A program made the translations under genes and the position numbers. This document shows positions 41,485 to 60,255 of a stretch of 64,000 nucleotides of DNA, piece after piece (position 1 is the stretch's first letter; each line of letters starts with the position of its first letter). The stretch is from Rhinopithecus roxellana (taxonomy: Eukaryota; Chordata; Mammalia; Primates; Cercopithecidae). The notes beneath the pieces were generated by a model. That model searched no databases and had not been told where the DNA came from. It worked only from the letters and a program-made list of their open reading frames with translations. Where the stretch lies: the NCBI RefSeq assembly GCF_007565055.1, contig NC_044553.1, positions 122,286,978 to 122,350,977 on the forward strand, in the 5' to 3' direction.

Positions 41485-43165
41485 TTCTGCACCTGGACCC
41501 CTAAATCTCATGTCCTTCTCCTATTACAAAATATAATTATCCCTTCCAAATAGTCCCCAAAAGTCTTAACTTATTCCAGCATTAACTCAATCAAAAGTCC
41601 GAAGTTTCATCTAAGGCTCAAGGCAAATTTCTTTGACCTATGAGCCTGTTAGATCAAAAACAAGTTATTTGCTTTCAAGAAACATGGTGGTACTGGCATT
41701 TGGTAAACATTCCCATTCCTCAAGGGAGAAATCAGCCAAAAGAAAGGGGCAATAGGCCACACACAAGTCTGAAAACCAGCAGGGCCGACATTAAACCTTC
41801 AAGCTCCAATATAACCTCCTTTGACTCCATGTTCCGCATCCTGGGTACACTGGTGTGAGAGGTGAGCTCCCGAGGCCTTGGAAAGCTCTGACCCTGTGGC
41901 TTTGGAAAGAGTTCTGTCCCTGTGGCTGCTCACACAAGCTGCAGTTGACTGCCTGCAGCTTTACCAGGCTCAGGGTGCAAACTGACAGTGGCTCTACCAT
42001 TCATGGGTCTGGTGGATGGTTGCCCCCTTCCTACAGCTCCAGTAGGTAGTGACCTGGTGGGGACGCTGTGTGAGGGCTCCAATCCCATCTTTCCCCTCAG
42101 CACTACCCTATTAGACACCCTCCATGGTAGCTCCACCCCTGCAGTAGGTTTCCACCTGGGCACCCAGTGTTTTCCATACCTCCTTTGCAATCTAGGTGAA
42201 AGCTGCCAAGCTTTCTTCAATTTTGCTTTCTGTGCACCTGCAGACTTAGCACCACATGGTACCTACCACCAAAGCTTATGGCTTATGTCCTCTGAAGCAG
42301 TGGCTCAAGCTGTACCTGGAGCCCTCTGTGCCATGACTGGAGCCAAAGCTTCCAGGATCATGGATGCAGTGTCCTAAGGCTGTGCAGGGCAGCAGGGCCT
42401 CAGGTCTGGCCTCAGAAACCGGTCTTTCCTCCCGGTCTTTCCTCCTAGGCCTCTGGACCTGTAATGGGAAGTTCTGTCCCAAAGATTTCTGAGACCCCTT
42501 CAAGGCCTTTTCCTCCATTGTCTTGGCTATTAGTGCTTGCTTCCCTTTTTAGTCATGCAAATCTCTTTTGGGAGAAGTTGCTCCACTAGTGCCTGTAGTC
42601 CTCTCCTGACACAATCTGCTTGTTGTCCTCTCCTGAAAATGCTTTGTCTTTCACACAGCCAGGCTGCAAATTTTCTAAACTTATACTCTGCTTCCCTTTT
42701 AAATGTAAGTTCCAACTCTGGTCATTTCTTCACTCCTGCATCTGACAGTAGGCTGTTAGCAGCAGCCATGTCACCCCTTAAACACTCTGCTGCTTAGATA
42801 TGTCGTTTGCCAGATGCCCTAGGTTGTCACTCTTCAGTTCAACTTTCCATAAATCCCTGGAACATGAGCACAATGCAGCCGAACAATCTGCTAGGGCGTA
42901 ACAGGAGCGCCCTTACTCCAGTTCTTCATGAATTCCTCATTTCCATCCGAGACCTCATCAGCCTGGTTTCCACCGTCCATATTGCCATCAGCATTCTGGT
43001 CACAACCATTTAACCAGTCTTGAAGAAGTTCCAAACTTTCCCTAACCTTCCTGTCTTCTAAGTCCTCCAAACTCTTCCAACCTCTGCCCATACCCAGTTC
43101 CAAAATTAATTCCACATTTTCAAGTATCTTTTATAGCAACACCCCACTCCTCAGTACCAGTTTAC

Positions 43166-43621
43166 TGTGTTAGTCCATTTTGTGTTGCTACAAAGGAATA
43201 CCTGAGACTGGCTAATTTATTAAAAAATAAATAAATAAATAAATAAATAAAGAGGCTTCTTTGGCTCACAGTTCTGCTGTGAGCCAAACAAGAAGCATAG
43301 TGTCGTACAAGAAGCAGAGTGGCTGTACAAGAAGCAGAGTGCTAGCATCTGTTTCTGGTAAAGCCTCAGGAAGCTCATAATCATGGTGAAAGGCGAAGGG
43401 GGGCAGGTGTGTCGCGTGGTGAAACAGGGAGCAAGAGAGAGAGCAGGAGGCGCCAGGCTCTTTTGAACAACCAGCTCTTGTATAAACTCATTACAGTGGG
43501 GAGGGCAGCAAGCCATTCATGAGGGATCTGCTCCCATAATCCAAACACCTCCCACCGGGCCCCACCTCCGATACTGGGCATCACACTTCAAAATGAGATT
43601 TGGAGGAGACAATCCATATCA
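43166..43621 (-). repeat. MaLR 5' LTR with (AAAT)n insertion
   Basis: Starts 'tgtgttagtccattttgtgt'. Longer than its partner because of an (AAAT)n expansion at 43218-43252 and a short repeated 'acaagaagca(g/t)agtg' segment near 43290-43340. Confidence 0.88.
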
Positions 43622-44138
43622 AATGGCTTAGGTGTAAATCTAACAAAGCGTGTACTTGACTTGTATATTGAAAACTATAAACACCAATGACAGGAATCGA
43701 GGAAGAAATAAACAGACATATTCACAAACTGAGATACTCAATATAATAAATATGCTAAAATTCCTCAAATTGGTATCGAGGTTTAATGTAATTCATATCA
43801 AAATCCCTGTAAGATATTTGTTGATATACACATGATAGTTCTAAAATGTATATGGAAAGACAAAAGGACAAGAGTAGCTGAAACAACTTTGAAAGAGAAG
43901 GAATATAAGCAATCATCCTACCAGATTTGAAGGTTTACAGTGATCTAGGTTGCGTGGTATTAGTTGTGGGATTAATACACTGATACATGAAACAGAATAA
44001 AGACCCTAGAAATAGACCTCCTGAAGAGGAGCCTAATAATTATGACAGACGTGCAAAAGCAATTCAATGGATAATAAAGGGCAATCTTTTCAATAATGGG
44101 GCTGCAGCAATTGGACATGGATATAAAACAAGGAACTA

Positions 44139-44416
44139 GGCCGGGCACGGTGGCTCACACCTGTAATCCCAGTACTTTGGGAGGCCAAGATGGGCGGATC
44201 ATGAAGTCAGGAGATCGAGACCATCCTGGCTAACATGGTGAAACCCCGTCTTTACTAAAAATAAAAAAAAAATTAGCTGGGCGTGGTGGCGGGCGCCTGT
44301 AGTCCTAGCTATTCGGGAGGGTGAGGAAGGAGAATGGTGTGAATCCGGAAGGCGCCACTGCACTCCAGCCTGGGTGACAGAGCAAGACTCTGTCTCAAAA
44401 AAAGAAAAAAAAAAAA
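44139..44416 (+). mobile_element. AluY with internal deletion
   Basis: Target duplication aaggaacta at 44130-44138 and 44417-44425. About 25 bases of the right monomer are missing between 'aatccggaaggc' and 'gccactgcactcc'. Confidence 0.94.
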
Positions 44417-45034
44417 AAGGAACTAAACCTCACATGTTTTACAAAAATAAACTCAAAATAGATTGCAGACTTAAATGTAAATGTTAAACTGTAAACCTTT
44501 TTAAGAAAACAGGAAAAAATCTTTAGGGTCCTGGGCTTAGCGAAACGTTCTTAGACATGACACTAAAAACATGGGCTATAAAAAAGAAAAATAAAATTAG
44601 ATGGCATGAAAATTAAAAAATTTTTTGCCGGAAAATACCTTGTTAAGAGTATTGGAAACCACTCTTAAGGACAAGGAGAAAATATTTAGAGTCCACATAT
44701 CTGACAAAGTATTTATCTCTGGAATATATAAAGAACTCTCCATATTCAACATTTAAAAACTCCAATCAAATAGTGAGCAAAATCATCCATAGTGACAAAT
44801 CAGATTAGTGGTTGCCTGGAGGTTAGAGGAAGCTGAGGTGTAAGGGAGAAACTGCAGAGGGATATAAAACAACAACAAAAACCAGCCTATTACAAAGATG
44901 GAAATGTTCTTTATATTGTGGGAATGGTTTCATGATTGTACAAACTTGTCTCAACTTATCAACTTGTATACTTAAACTATATAGTTTTTGTATGTTAATT
45001 ACAGCTTCAATAAAGCTGGTTTATTTTTTTTAAA

Positions 45035-45303
45035 TAGCATATGTAGTACTTTCAAGTGAAGTGCTCAGAGTGTGTTTCAAGTTCTGATGTTTCGCTGATT
45101 TTCAAAATCTATGTTTGCTAACACAATGTTCACAGCAGAAAATTCAGGAAGCTTTCTTTTAAAAAAAGCAACCTAGACCTCTTTTCACACTGACCAATTC
45201 AAGACACAAGAAGGTTTGGACACAAGCATTTATACTTAAAAAAATGAGATACAATTTATGTATGATAAAATTATCTTTTTAAAGTACAGAATTCAATGGA
45301 GTT
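45035..45303. other. Short unannotated interval
   Basis: Between the L1M 3' end and an AluJ. 'gagatacaatttatgtatga' near 45247 hints at an old LINE piece; not assigned. Confidence 0.4.
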
Positions 45304-45605
45304 TTCTTTGTTTTTGTTTTCTGAGATGGGGTTTTGGTCCGTCACCCAGACTAGAGTACAGTGGTACAATCATAGCTCACTGCGGCCTCGACCTCCTGTG
45401 CTCAAGTGATCCTCCTGCCTCAGCCTCCTGAGGAGTTGGGACTACAGTCATTTACTATTTCACCCAGTTAATTTTTAAAATTTTTTGTAGTGATTGGGTC
45501 TTGACGGGTTGCCTAGGCTGGTCTCCAACTCCTGGCCTCAAGTGATCCTCCTGCTTCAGCCTCCCCAAATGCTGGGACTACGGGTTTCAGCCATCAGGCC
45601 CAGCC
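45304..45605 (-). mobile_element. AluJ
   Basis: Reverse-orientation Alu with the older J-type text 'ctcactgcggcctcgacctc' and 'caagtgatcctcctgcctca'. Highly diverged. Confidence 0.92.
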
Positions 45606-46152
45606 TCAGTGGGTTTTACTATTGCATTGAATAAATGTCTACTCATTTAGTATTTCACTGGATAAATGTCCTTTGACCTTTCTTAAATTAGGTTGTATTT
45701 TTTGTTGAGTTGTAAGTTTCTTTAACATATGCTGGATACTTGACCCTTAGGAGATACGTTATTTCTTATATTATCTCACATTCTATGAGTTATCTTTTCA
45801 TTTTCTGTAGAGTGTCCTATAGATGTGTCTCTTAGGTCTAATTTAAGCCTAATGGTTATTAACTCTATTATTAAGTCTAATGTCAGATTTTAATTATTGC
45901 TTTATGCAGTTGTTTAAAAATTATGCACATGAATCAAGGGTATCACAAAAAAAGGTGTCCATGAGCTAGGAGACGAAAGACATTCAAGTCTTCCATTTAT
46001 TTTTTAATCATCTAGTGTTTCTATCATTATTGAAATAGGGGTACTGAAGTCTTCAACTATTTTTGTTGAATTTTCTATTACTCCCCTTTAATTCTGTCTC
46101 TTTTTGCCTCATGTATTTGAGGACCCCATCGACAGGTCATATGTATTTATAA

Positions 46153-46417
<265 letters not shown>

Positions 46418-46679
46418 TAACACTTCTAAGTCTGTTTTGTCTGATATTGGTATAACCACTCTAGCTCTAGTTTCATTACTGTTTGCGTGCTATTATCTTT
46501 TTGCATCTATTTATTTTCACCCTATTTGTGCCTTTGAATCTAAAATGTGTCTCTTGCATATACAGCCCAATTATTTTTATTTATTCTGTCAATCTCTGTA
46601 TTTTCATTGGAGTGTCTAATCCACCTAATTTCATGTGCAATCTGATAAAGTAGAATTTACAGCTATCATGTTGCTCCTT

Positions 46680-46960
46680 CCTTCCTTAGGGTCTTACCCT
46701 GTTACCCAGGCTAGAGTGCAGTGTAATCACAGTTCACTGCGGCGTCAAACTCATGCACTCAAGCAATCCTCCCACTTCAGCCTCCTGAGTAGCTAGAACT
46801 ACAGGTGTGCATCACCATGCCTACCTAATTTTTCTTTTTTTTGTAGAGATGGGGTCTCACTCTGTAACCCAGGCTGGCCTCCAACCATAGACTGCGAGCA
46901 ATTCTCCTGCCTCAGCCTCCCAAAGGGTTTAAAATACAGGTGTGAGCCACTGTACCCAGT
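46680..46960 (-). mobile_element. AluJ
   Basis: Diverged reverse-orientation Alu: 'cttaccctgttacccaggct', 'tgtagagatggggtctcact', ending 'gtgagccactgtacccag'. Confidence 0.88.
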
Positions 46961-48415
46961 TTGCTATTTATTTTCTATATGTCTTAGGTGCTATTTATTA
47001 TTTTCTACATGCCTTGTGTGCTTCCCCCAATCCTTCCCTACTGCCTTCTACTTTGTTAAACAGATGTCCTCCAGTGTACCATTTTCATTCCCTTGTCACT
47101 TCGCTTGCTTTTTGTAAAGCTGTTTTTCCTGGGAATTACAGTTAACCTCTTGACTTCTAACAATCTTGTCTGGATTGATACTAACTTAAAGCAATAGTGT
47201 ACAAAAACTTTCCCCCTCTGTAACTCTGCTTTCTCCTCCTTTATGTTGTTGCACTAAAAATTACATTTGTATACACTGTATGCACATCAACACATATTTA
47301 TAATTATTGCTTTATGCAGTTACATCTCAAATCAGAGAGGAGAAAAAGAGTTATGAACACAAAAAATATTTACAGTGTCTTTTATGTTTCCCTCGGTAGT
47401 TACTTACTGATATTCTTTCTCTCTTTATGGATCTCAATTACTGTAGACTCTCCTTTCATTTCACCTAAAATACTCTCTTCAGGATTTTCTTGTAGGGAAA
47501 ATTTTCCAGCAATGGATTGTCTCAGCTTTTCTAAAATCGGAAAATGCGTTCCTTGCTCCTTCATTTTTGAAAGACATTTTTTACTGGGTATAGAATTCTC
47601 AAAAGTCTTTTCTTCCTTTGAAAATATCCTGCTCCCCTTCTTCCTATCTTCCATGGTTTCTGTTGAGAAATCAGCTGTTCATCTGATGAAGGCTACTTTG
47701 CATGGGATGAGTTGGTTCTCTCCTGCGCTTTCAAGATTCTCTCTGTCTTTCAACAGTTTGATTATGACCTATCTAGGTGGGGATCTTTGGTTTTATCCTT
47801 CCTGTAGTTTGTTAAGCTTTACGGATGTGTACATCCATGTTTTTCACCCAATTTGGGAAGCTTTTACTCCCTTTGGTTTCAAACATTCTTTCTGCCCCTT
47901 TCTTTCCTCTTTCCTGCTAGGACAACTTTTTTGCATATGTTGGTATAACTGTTTCCTCACAGGTTTCTGACGCTTAGTTCATTTTTCCCCATTATTTTTT
48001 TCTCAGTTATTCAGATGGGATAAATTCAGTTGATCTGTCTTTAAGTTCCTTGTTTCTTTCTTCCACCTGTTCAAATCTTTTATTGAGACTCATTAATTAA
48101 TATTTCATTTTCATTATCGGAATGTTTAACTCCAGAATCAAGTTTTACGTCTATGCACCTTTACTGGCATTATTTATTTGGTGAGATATTCTTATACCTT
48201 CCTTTAGTGTTTTAGACAGTGTTTACTGCATTGAATATACATAAAATAACTGGTTTAAAGTGTTTTGCTAGTAAACTCAACAACTGGGCGTCCTTAGGAC
48301 AGTTCCTATTGACTCTGTTTTGTTTTTCCCTCTGTATATGCCATATGCTCTTTTTTCACTGCATGTTTCCTACTATATACATTTTGAAAACTAGACATTT
48401 AAAATACTACACTGT

Positions 48416-48779
<364 letters not shown>

Positions 48780-49159
48780 TTATTCAGTAACTTTTTAAAA
48801 CCAGTTCTGTAAAGTCTAATATTTTTTGTAGTGTGTAGTCACTCAAGTCTTTCCTTTGTTAGATGGGTTGCCAGCTATTCATGAAACCGAGATTTCCTTC
48901 CATGCTTGGCATCCATGAACCCCCAGTGCTTGCAGTGGACTGTGTTTGTGTGCTGGGGCACACCTTCGGCACACAGCCAGCCAGCCGACAGCTCTGCTTT
49001 GGCCTTCACTTCCTGCCTGTGCACAGTCTCAAGGTCAGTCAGAGGTGAGAGGCTAAGGCCTTCTCAGATTTTTCCTGAGCACGTGCACAGCCTTACACAT
49101 GTTTTTTGGAGCTTTTCAAAGAACTTGTGGACATCAAATACCCCAGCCTTTCCTTTTAA

Positions 49160-49477
<318 letters not shown>

Positions 49478-49880
49478 CCTTTTAATCTTTTTTTAGTTTA
49501 TTATCTTCCTCAATTGATACCCACTGCCTCAGGCAGCCCCAAGGTTAAGCAATTACTTCTAAATTTTCAACCCAACCACCCAGGGAAAAGGCTTTCTGGA
49601 CTGGGAAAGCTCTGCATTTGTCAAGTAAAAATAGTCTTGCAAGTGGGGTCTTCTACTGAACCACCAGACAGACCAAATATTGACAATTATCCAACAGTGA
49701 GACTCTGAGGAGCTTTCTGTTCTCTCCACTTTGGTGACAGACAGGCTGATGGTTTCATCATGACTGCAGCCTGAATTGCAGATTCAAGGCTACCAGGGAG
49801 CTGGAGATGGGAGAAGGAAATAGGGCAGGTTAAAATGTCACAAAAGTCACTGTTCTTACCAAGATTCGGCCTATTTTTAT

Positions 49881-51160
49881 AAAAAATAAATGCTCCCCAG
49901 ATTGCTGCAAGCTTTTGGTCTCATTTTAGTTTACTTCTAAAGTTTGGAAAACTTACTTTTGGCAAATGTTGGCAGTTTCCGTCTCCCTTCTGATTTTATG
50001 GGGGAAACAATTTTCAGATTTTCAGAGACCGTTACTCTGCTATTTGCACACACACACCCCAACACTCATATTCTAAAAGTTCTTCATAAGCTCTGTTGCA
50101 TATTCATTTTAACAACCACAATGCACAAGTGGCAACTGCCCCTCCTGGCCCTGGCATAATATTAGCATTTTATTCTCAGAAGAGGAAACAGCAGAAGGAC
50201 TCTGTATGACGAGCACAGGTAAAGCAAGAGCACAGCGCATACTGACAACAGAGGTGGGTTAAGAATGCATGACCCCCAGCCCCTCCCTTGTTTTGGTTTC
50301 CAGAGCTCTGACTGCCAGGCACATACTGCCCAGGTAGCATACTAGAAAAATTTTCTCTGGGAAACATGATCCACCCAAGAGAAAAGACCTAATCATATTC
50401 AGGTCCCCAAAATAGCTTCCCATCCAAATCATGCTACAATGAAGCCCACTTCTCCAATACCACCACCACAACACAGACATGGGAACTCCCTGCCCGCACA
50501 CACACCACACACACACATACAACACACACACACAGCTTCTACCAAAGATCACCTATCATTATGAGAAAGGCTCTAATATGACAAATACAGACCAAAATAA
50601 ACAACAGATAAAGGGACTTGGAGGATGCAGACAATACAGAAAATAGAGGAAATCTTCCATAAAAAGTGAAAGCAAGAAGTAAAAGGGTCAAGGAGCAGGA
50701 GGAAAAAGCAGCAGCAGAAGCAGAAGAAAGAAAGAAGAAGAAGGAGAAGCGGAAGGGAAAGGGGCACGGGGAGGAAGACGGAAGAAAGAAGGAGGAAGAC
50801 AAGGACAACCTCAGTACTATAACAGAGCAACGGCATTGTTTTAAAAATACTAACAAAAATCAAATACTTCCAACGAGAAACATTCAGAGAACAAAACAAA
50901 GTTCTTGGGAACTGGAACACTGGAAGAAGAAAATACACAACAAAATCCTAAGAAAAAATTATTCAACTTATTCCTAGTCACACTATTCATCAAGTGTAAG
51001 GGTAAAAATAAGGTCTTCAAAATCCTACTCTGCTCCCTCTCCCAAACTGTTATAAAGGATACTATCCATCAACTGAGAAGATAAACCAGGAAAGAGGACC
51101 CGGATCCATAAATGGAGAACGGCAAGGGAAATTCTCTAGTTGATAGCTATTGGAATAATA
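49881..51160. other. Unannotated interval with CA- and GA-rich tracts
   Basis: Contains an imperfect (CA)n at about 50499-50535 and a purine-rich run at about 50670-50812 (aagaag, ggaagg units). The run accounts for a Lys/Glu-rich 103-codon frame on plus and a Ser/Phe/Leu-rich one on minus. No supported gene. Confidence 0.5.
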
Positions 51161-51164
51161 CAAA

Positions 51165-52350
51165 GTAGCTATGTGGTCTTTGCCCATGGTTCCTGACATA
51201 GAGCTTCAAAAACTCTTAGTGACAGAAATTCCTTGTTACACTAATGAAGTGGCTCATGGAAGGGGTCCCCTGAGTGGTTTCAGGATGGAGGCCGGTTGCC
51301 AGAGAAACCAAGTGATTGAGAACTGGAACTTGAGGTTTAATCTCCAAGAAGGGGAGGGGTGCTGGAAATTTAGCTCAATCATGTGGTCAAAAGTTTAATC
51401 AATCATACATACAAAATGAAACTTCATCAATAACTCCAGACAGCAAGGCTTGGGGAAACTACCTGGTTGGTGAACATATCAATGTATGAAGAGGATGGCA
51501 CTGCTAGTCTCCACAGAGACAGAAGACCCTGTGCTTAGGACTTCCTAGACTTTGTCCTATGTAACTTTTCACCTGGATGCTCATCTGCATTTTTATAATA
51601 AAATGATAATCACTAGGACAATTGTGTGTCACATAATGACATTTCAGGGAACTACAGACAGCGTATCTAAAAGTGGTCCCATAGGATTATAATGGCTGAA
51701 AAATTCCTATTGCCTAGTGATGTCATAGCTGTCATAATCATGGTGCAATTACTTTTTTTTTAAATTTAATGTAGCCTAAGTGTACAGTGTTTACAAAGTC
51801 TACAGTAGCACATAGTAACGTCCCAGGCCTTCACATTTACTCACTACTCACTCACTGACTTACCAGAGCAACTTCCAGTTCTGCAAGCTGCACTCATGGT
51901 AAACACCCTGTATAGGTATATCATTCTTTTATCTTTTATTCTGTATTTGTACTACACCTTTTCTATGTTTAGATACACAAATACTTACAATTGCATTACA
52001 ATTGCCTATACTATTCAGTACAGCACCATGCTGTGCAGGTTGATAGCCTAGGAGCAACAGGCTCTACCATATAGCCTAAGTGTGTAGTAGGCTCTAACAC
52101 CTAGCTCTGTGTAAGTAGACTCTGATGTTTGTACAAGAACGACATCCCCTAATAACGCGTTTCTAAGAATGCATCCTCATCATTAAATGACAGATGACTA
52201 TATAGCACCGAGTTCTGTGAGTTGTTCTGGTAGATTAACAAATGTGAGGAAGCTGTAGGAAGCCCCAAATGTGTAGATGGCCAGGCAGAAGTGCAAGGTA
52301 GTGTCGGAATCAAATTGGATTGTAGAATACTCAGTAGATGTCAGAAAGCT
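51165..52350 (+). mobile_element. LTR-like interspersed element, copy 2, split
   Basis: Same family as 3380-4110. First part to about 51618 ('ggatggaggccggttgccag', 'ttgagaactggaacttgagg', 'ctcatctgcatttttataat' with AATAAAA), second part from about 52199 ('cgagttctgtgagttgttct' to about 52350). The DNA transposon at 51619-52198 separates the two collinear halves. Confidence 0.55.
51619..52198 (+). mobile_element. DNA transposon, non-autonomous
   Basis: Left end 'tgtgtcacataatgacattt', right end 'catcattaaatgacagatga' form degenerate inverted termini. Interior blocks ('agcctaagtgtacagtgttt', 'atgctgtgcaggttgatagc', 'atatagcctaagtgtgtagt') match a cut-and-paste element whose text I recall but whose name I do not give. 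No transposase frame remains. Confidence 0.7.
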
Positions 52351-52359
52351 GTGGACAAA

Positions 52360-57785
<5,426 letters not shown>

Positions 57786-57789
57786 AGAC

Positions 57790-58142
57790 TATCTCCCATC
57801 TTTGAGTTCCTTCTTAACAAAGGCAACCTAATTTATTAAGTAAACCAACCAAAACCTAACTTATGACTGTAAGAGCAGAGTTTCAGCTCATCACGAACAG
57901 CCAGATTTCAGCCAATCACAGGCAGACAACTCATCACCCCATGCCAAATAAGGTAAATGCCTAGTGGTAGCCAATCAGATTATCTAATTTGCTTCTGTGT
58001 TCAGCCTATACGAGCTGGCTGCTCACACTGCTGGGTCGAGCTCTCTGAACCTCTTCTGGTCCTGAGTGCTGCCTGATTCATGAATTGTTCTTTGCTCATA
58101 TCACGTCTGCTAAATTGAATTTGTCTAATTTTTTTGTTAACA
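57790..58142 (+). mobile_element. ERV LTR, solo
   Basis: LTR-like organisation: two CCAAT boxes ('agccaatcac' near 57912 and 'agccaatcag' near 57969), a weak TATA-like stretch near 58007, 'gggtcgagctctctgaacct', 'gcctgattcatgaattgttc', and a terminal 'ttttgttaaca' ending at 58142. The text resembles ERV LTRs I recall without a secure name. The left edge is uncertain and no proviral interior is adjacent. Confidence 0.55.
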
Positions 58143-58600
58143 AAATCCCTCCTAAAAATAAGAATATCCATACTGAAGATATTTAATTAAAGGCATTTTA
58201 ATTTCAGCAGAGGTCCAGATAATTTGATATTTTAATCAATCAAGAAATAGAAACATAAGCAGAATATTAAAATAGGAGTGATGACCTGAAATACAGTCTG
58301 TTAAAAGTACCTGTCTTAGGATGGTGGTGGGAAACCTGGGGCCAGGGGCTAGGGCTTCTCATAAGTCCTTCTTTACTGACTTTGTAAATAATGTATGTGA
58401 TGTCAACATTTTTAAATATTAAAAATTTCCATAACCTATACATTATTTTCATATCATACACACATTAAATAATTAAAATGTCCATTAAGGCACAGGCATG
58501 GTAGACAATATAATATCCAAATTTGATACAGTTAAACAATCGTGCACTCATTACACTAACAACCCTTTCACAACTCTTGAAAAACAAAATAAGTTAGTCA
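58143..58600. other. Unannotated AT-rich interval
   Basis: Nothing recognised. Confidence 0.5.
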
Positions 58601-58604
58601 CCAG

Positions 58605-60255
58605 TCCAATTTCCATAAAGCTGCTTAAAAGTGACACACTTTATACACAAAAATCAATTCTAGGTGGGTTATAAACATAAACATGAGAGGTAAAACAGTA
58701 ACAAAAAGCCACTAAAACAACAATAGAAAGCTTCTAAAAAATACAGAAAAATATCTTCATGAACTTGGGGAAGGGAAAGACTTTTAAAATATGACACTAT
58801 CAGCATTAAACATAGAAGAAAGGACTTATAAACTAGGTCACACTAAAATTAAGAATTTCTGTTCACCAAAAGACACCATTAATCTGTAAGCATGTCATAC
58901 TTCAATTAAAAGTTTACAAAAGGAGAAAAGAAAGAATGTCAAAAAGTTAAACAGTAAGCCAAAGACTCTAAGATACCTGCAAAACATATAACTGCAATGG
59001 TTTGAATATCTGTCCCCTTCAAAACTCACGCTGAAATTTAATTTTCACTAGGATGGTGCGGTGAGACAGAACCTAGAAGAGATGCTTCGGTCATGAAGGC
59101 CCCGCCCTCCCGAAGGGACTAATGCAGTTACCTTGGGAGTGGGTTCGTTATGAAGTGAGTGGGTTTACCCCTCTTGTTCTCACTCTCTCACCTTCTCTTC
59201 GCCCTTCTGCCATGTGATGCCTTCCACCATGTTAGGACGCAGCAAGAAGACCTATGCCAGATACTGGCACCTTGATATCAGACTTTCCCATCCCCAGAAC
59301 TATGAGAAACAAATTTCTATTTTTAATAAATTACCCAGTCTCCAGTCTGTTATAACAGCACAAAACAAAGACGATGACTAACGGTTTATATCTGTAATAC
59401 AGAAAAACTCATACAAATCAATAAAGAAAAAACAAACCAACACAAAACAAAAAAAGAAAAAAGAGAAATAGTAAAGAGACACGATTAGACACTTCTCAAA
59501 ATAATATACCAAAATGGAAACATTAAAAAAATGAAAATCTCCTCAACCTTAGCCGTAATCAGGGAAATGCTAATTAAAATCCCAAGAAAATGTCACTCCA
59601 CACCCACTAGAATGGTAAATTTAATAGACTAAAAATGCCAAGCGTTGGTGAATATGTAGAGCAACAAGAATTTTCATACACTGCTGGTGGGAATGTTAAT
59701 TGGTATAACCATTTTGAAAATGGTTTAGCATTGTCCAGAAAAGTTAAAAACACACTGCCCCAGGGCTCTGCTAATCTACATTTACATCTGTATCAGAGAG
59801 CAATGCGTACTCCTGTCCATCACAAGACATATCCCACATTCCTCGAAGTGTTCTTCAAAACAGACAAAATCTAGAAGAAATCTACATAGCCATCAATATA
59901 ATAATACATGTTGTTATATTCATACAATAGAAACAAAGAAAGAAGAGCTACAGAAAACAACTTGGGTGACTCACAAAAATAAAAATGAACCAAAATAGCC
60001 ACATCCCAAAGAACGCATGCGGTGTATTTGGGTGATTCCTCTCATATAGAGTTCCAGAGAAGGGCAAAACTAGACTCTGGTGTTGGAAGTGAGGCAAACA
60101 GTTTAGCTCTGGAGGAGGAAAGATCTGTATTGGATGGTGACAGCTTAAGTGGGTTCACTTTGTGGTAACGCACTGAATTGGTTTTGATACTGTGCCACAT
60201 TAGTGTATATCTATTTTACTACAATTTAAAGTTTTAAAATTGGGTTAAAGAATAA
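58605..60255 (+). mobile_element. L1M ORF2 tail and 3' UTR, split by a MaLR LTR
   Basis: ORF2 3' relic to 58990 ('ggacttataaactaggtcac', 'aagaatttctgttcaccaaa'), resuming at about 59385 ('caaatcaataaagaaaaaac', 'atacactgctggtgggaatg'), then a 3' UTR ending near 60255. No intact frame. The longest remnant is 79 codons at 59635-59874. Confidence 0.75.
58993..59382 (+). mobile_element. Solo MaLR LTR inside L1M
   Basis: 'tgcaatggtttgaatatctg' at the left, 'cttctgccatgtgatgcctt' and 'aataaattacccagtctcc' inside, degenerate 'gatgacta' at the right. Splits the L1M. Confidence 0.85.

Larger units (their letters stand above)
41084..43621 (-). mobile_element. Two-LTR MaLR provirus (MST type)
   Basis: Complete structure on the minus strand: 5' LTR at 43166-43621, internal region 41485-43165 (about 1.7 kb), 3' LTR at 41084-41484. 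Both LTRs are oriented alike and share blocks such as 'agccattcatgagggatc' and 'tgaaccagctcttg'-like text. The internal part matches my memory of the MaLR internal sequence: after the 5' LTR it reads 'gtaaactggtactgagg' on the minus strand. MaLRs are non-autonomous class III elements without functional retroviral genes, and I see no intact gag, pol or env frame. Internal frames reach 129 codons but overlap on both strands. It interrupts the L1M. Confidence 0.88.

Noticed and set aside
41988..42377. 129-codon frame that might be a retroviral gene
   Set aside because: Lies within the MaLR internal region, antisense to the provirus, and MaLRs are non-autonomous. No gag, pol or env motif seen.
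47314..47970. 218-codon plus-strand frame
   Set aside because: Antisense to the ORF1 region of the minus-strand L1. No independent support for a gene.
50670..50812. Lys/Glu-rich coiled-coil-like protein
   Set aside because: Product of a purine-rich low-complexity tract, with the opposite strand equally open.
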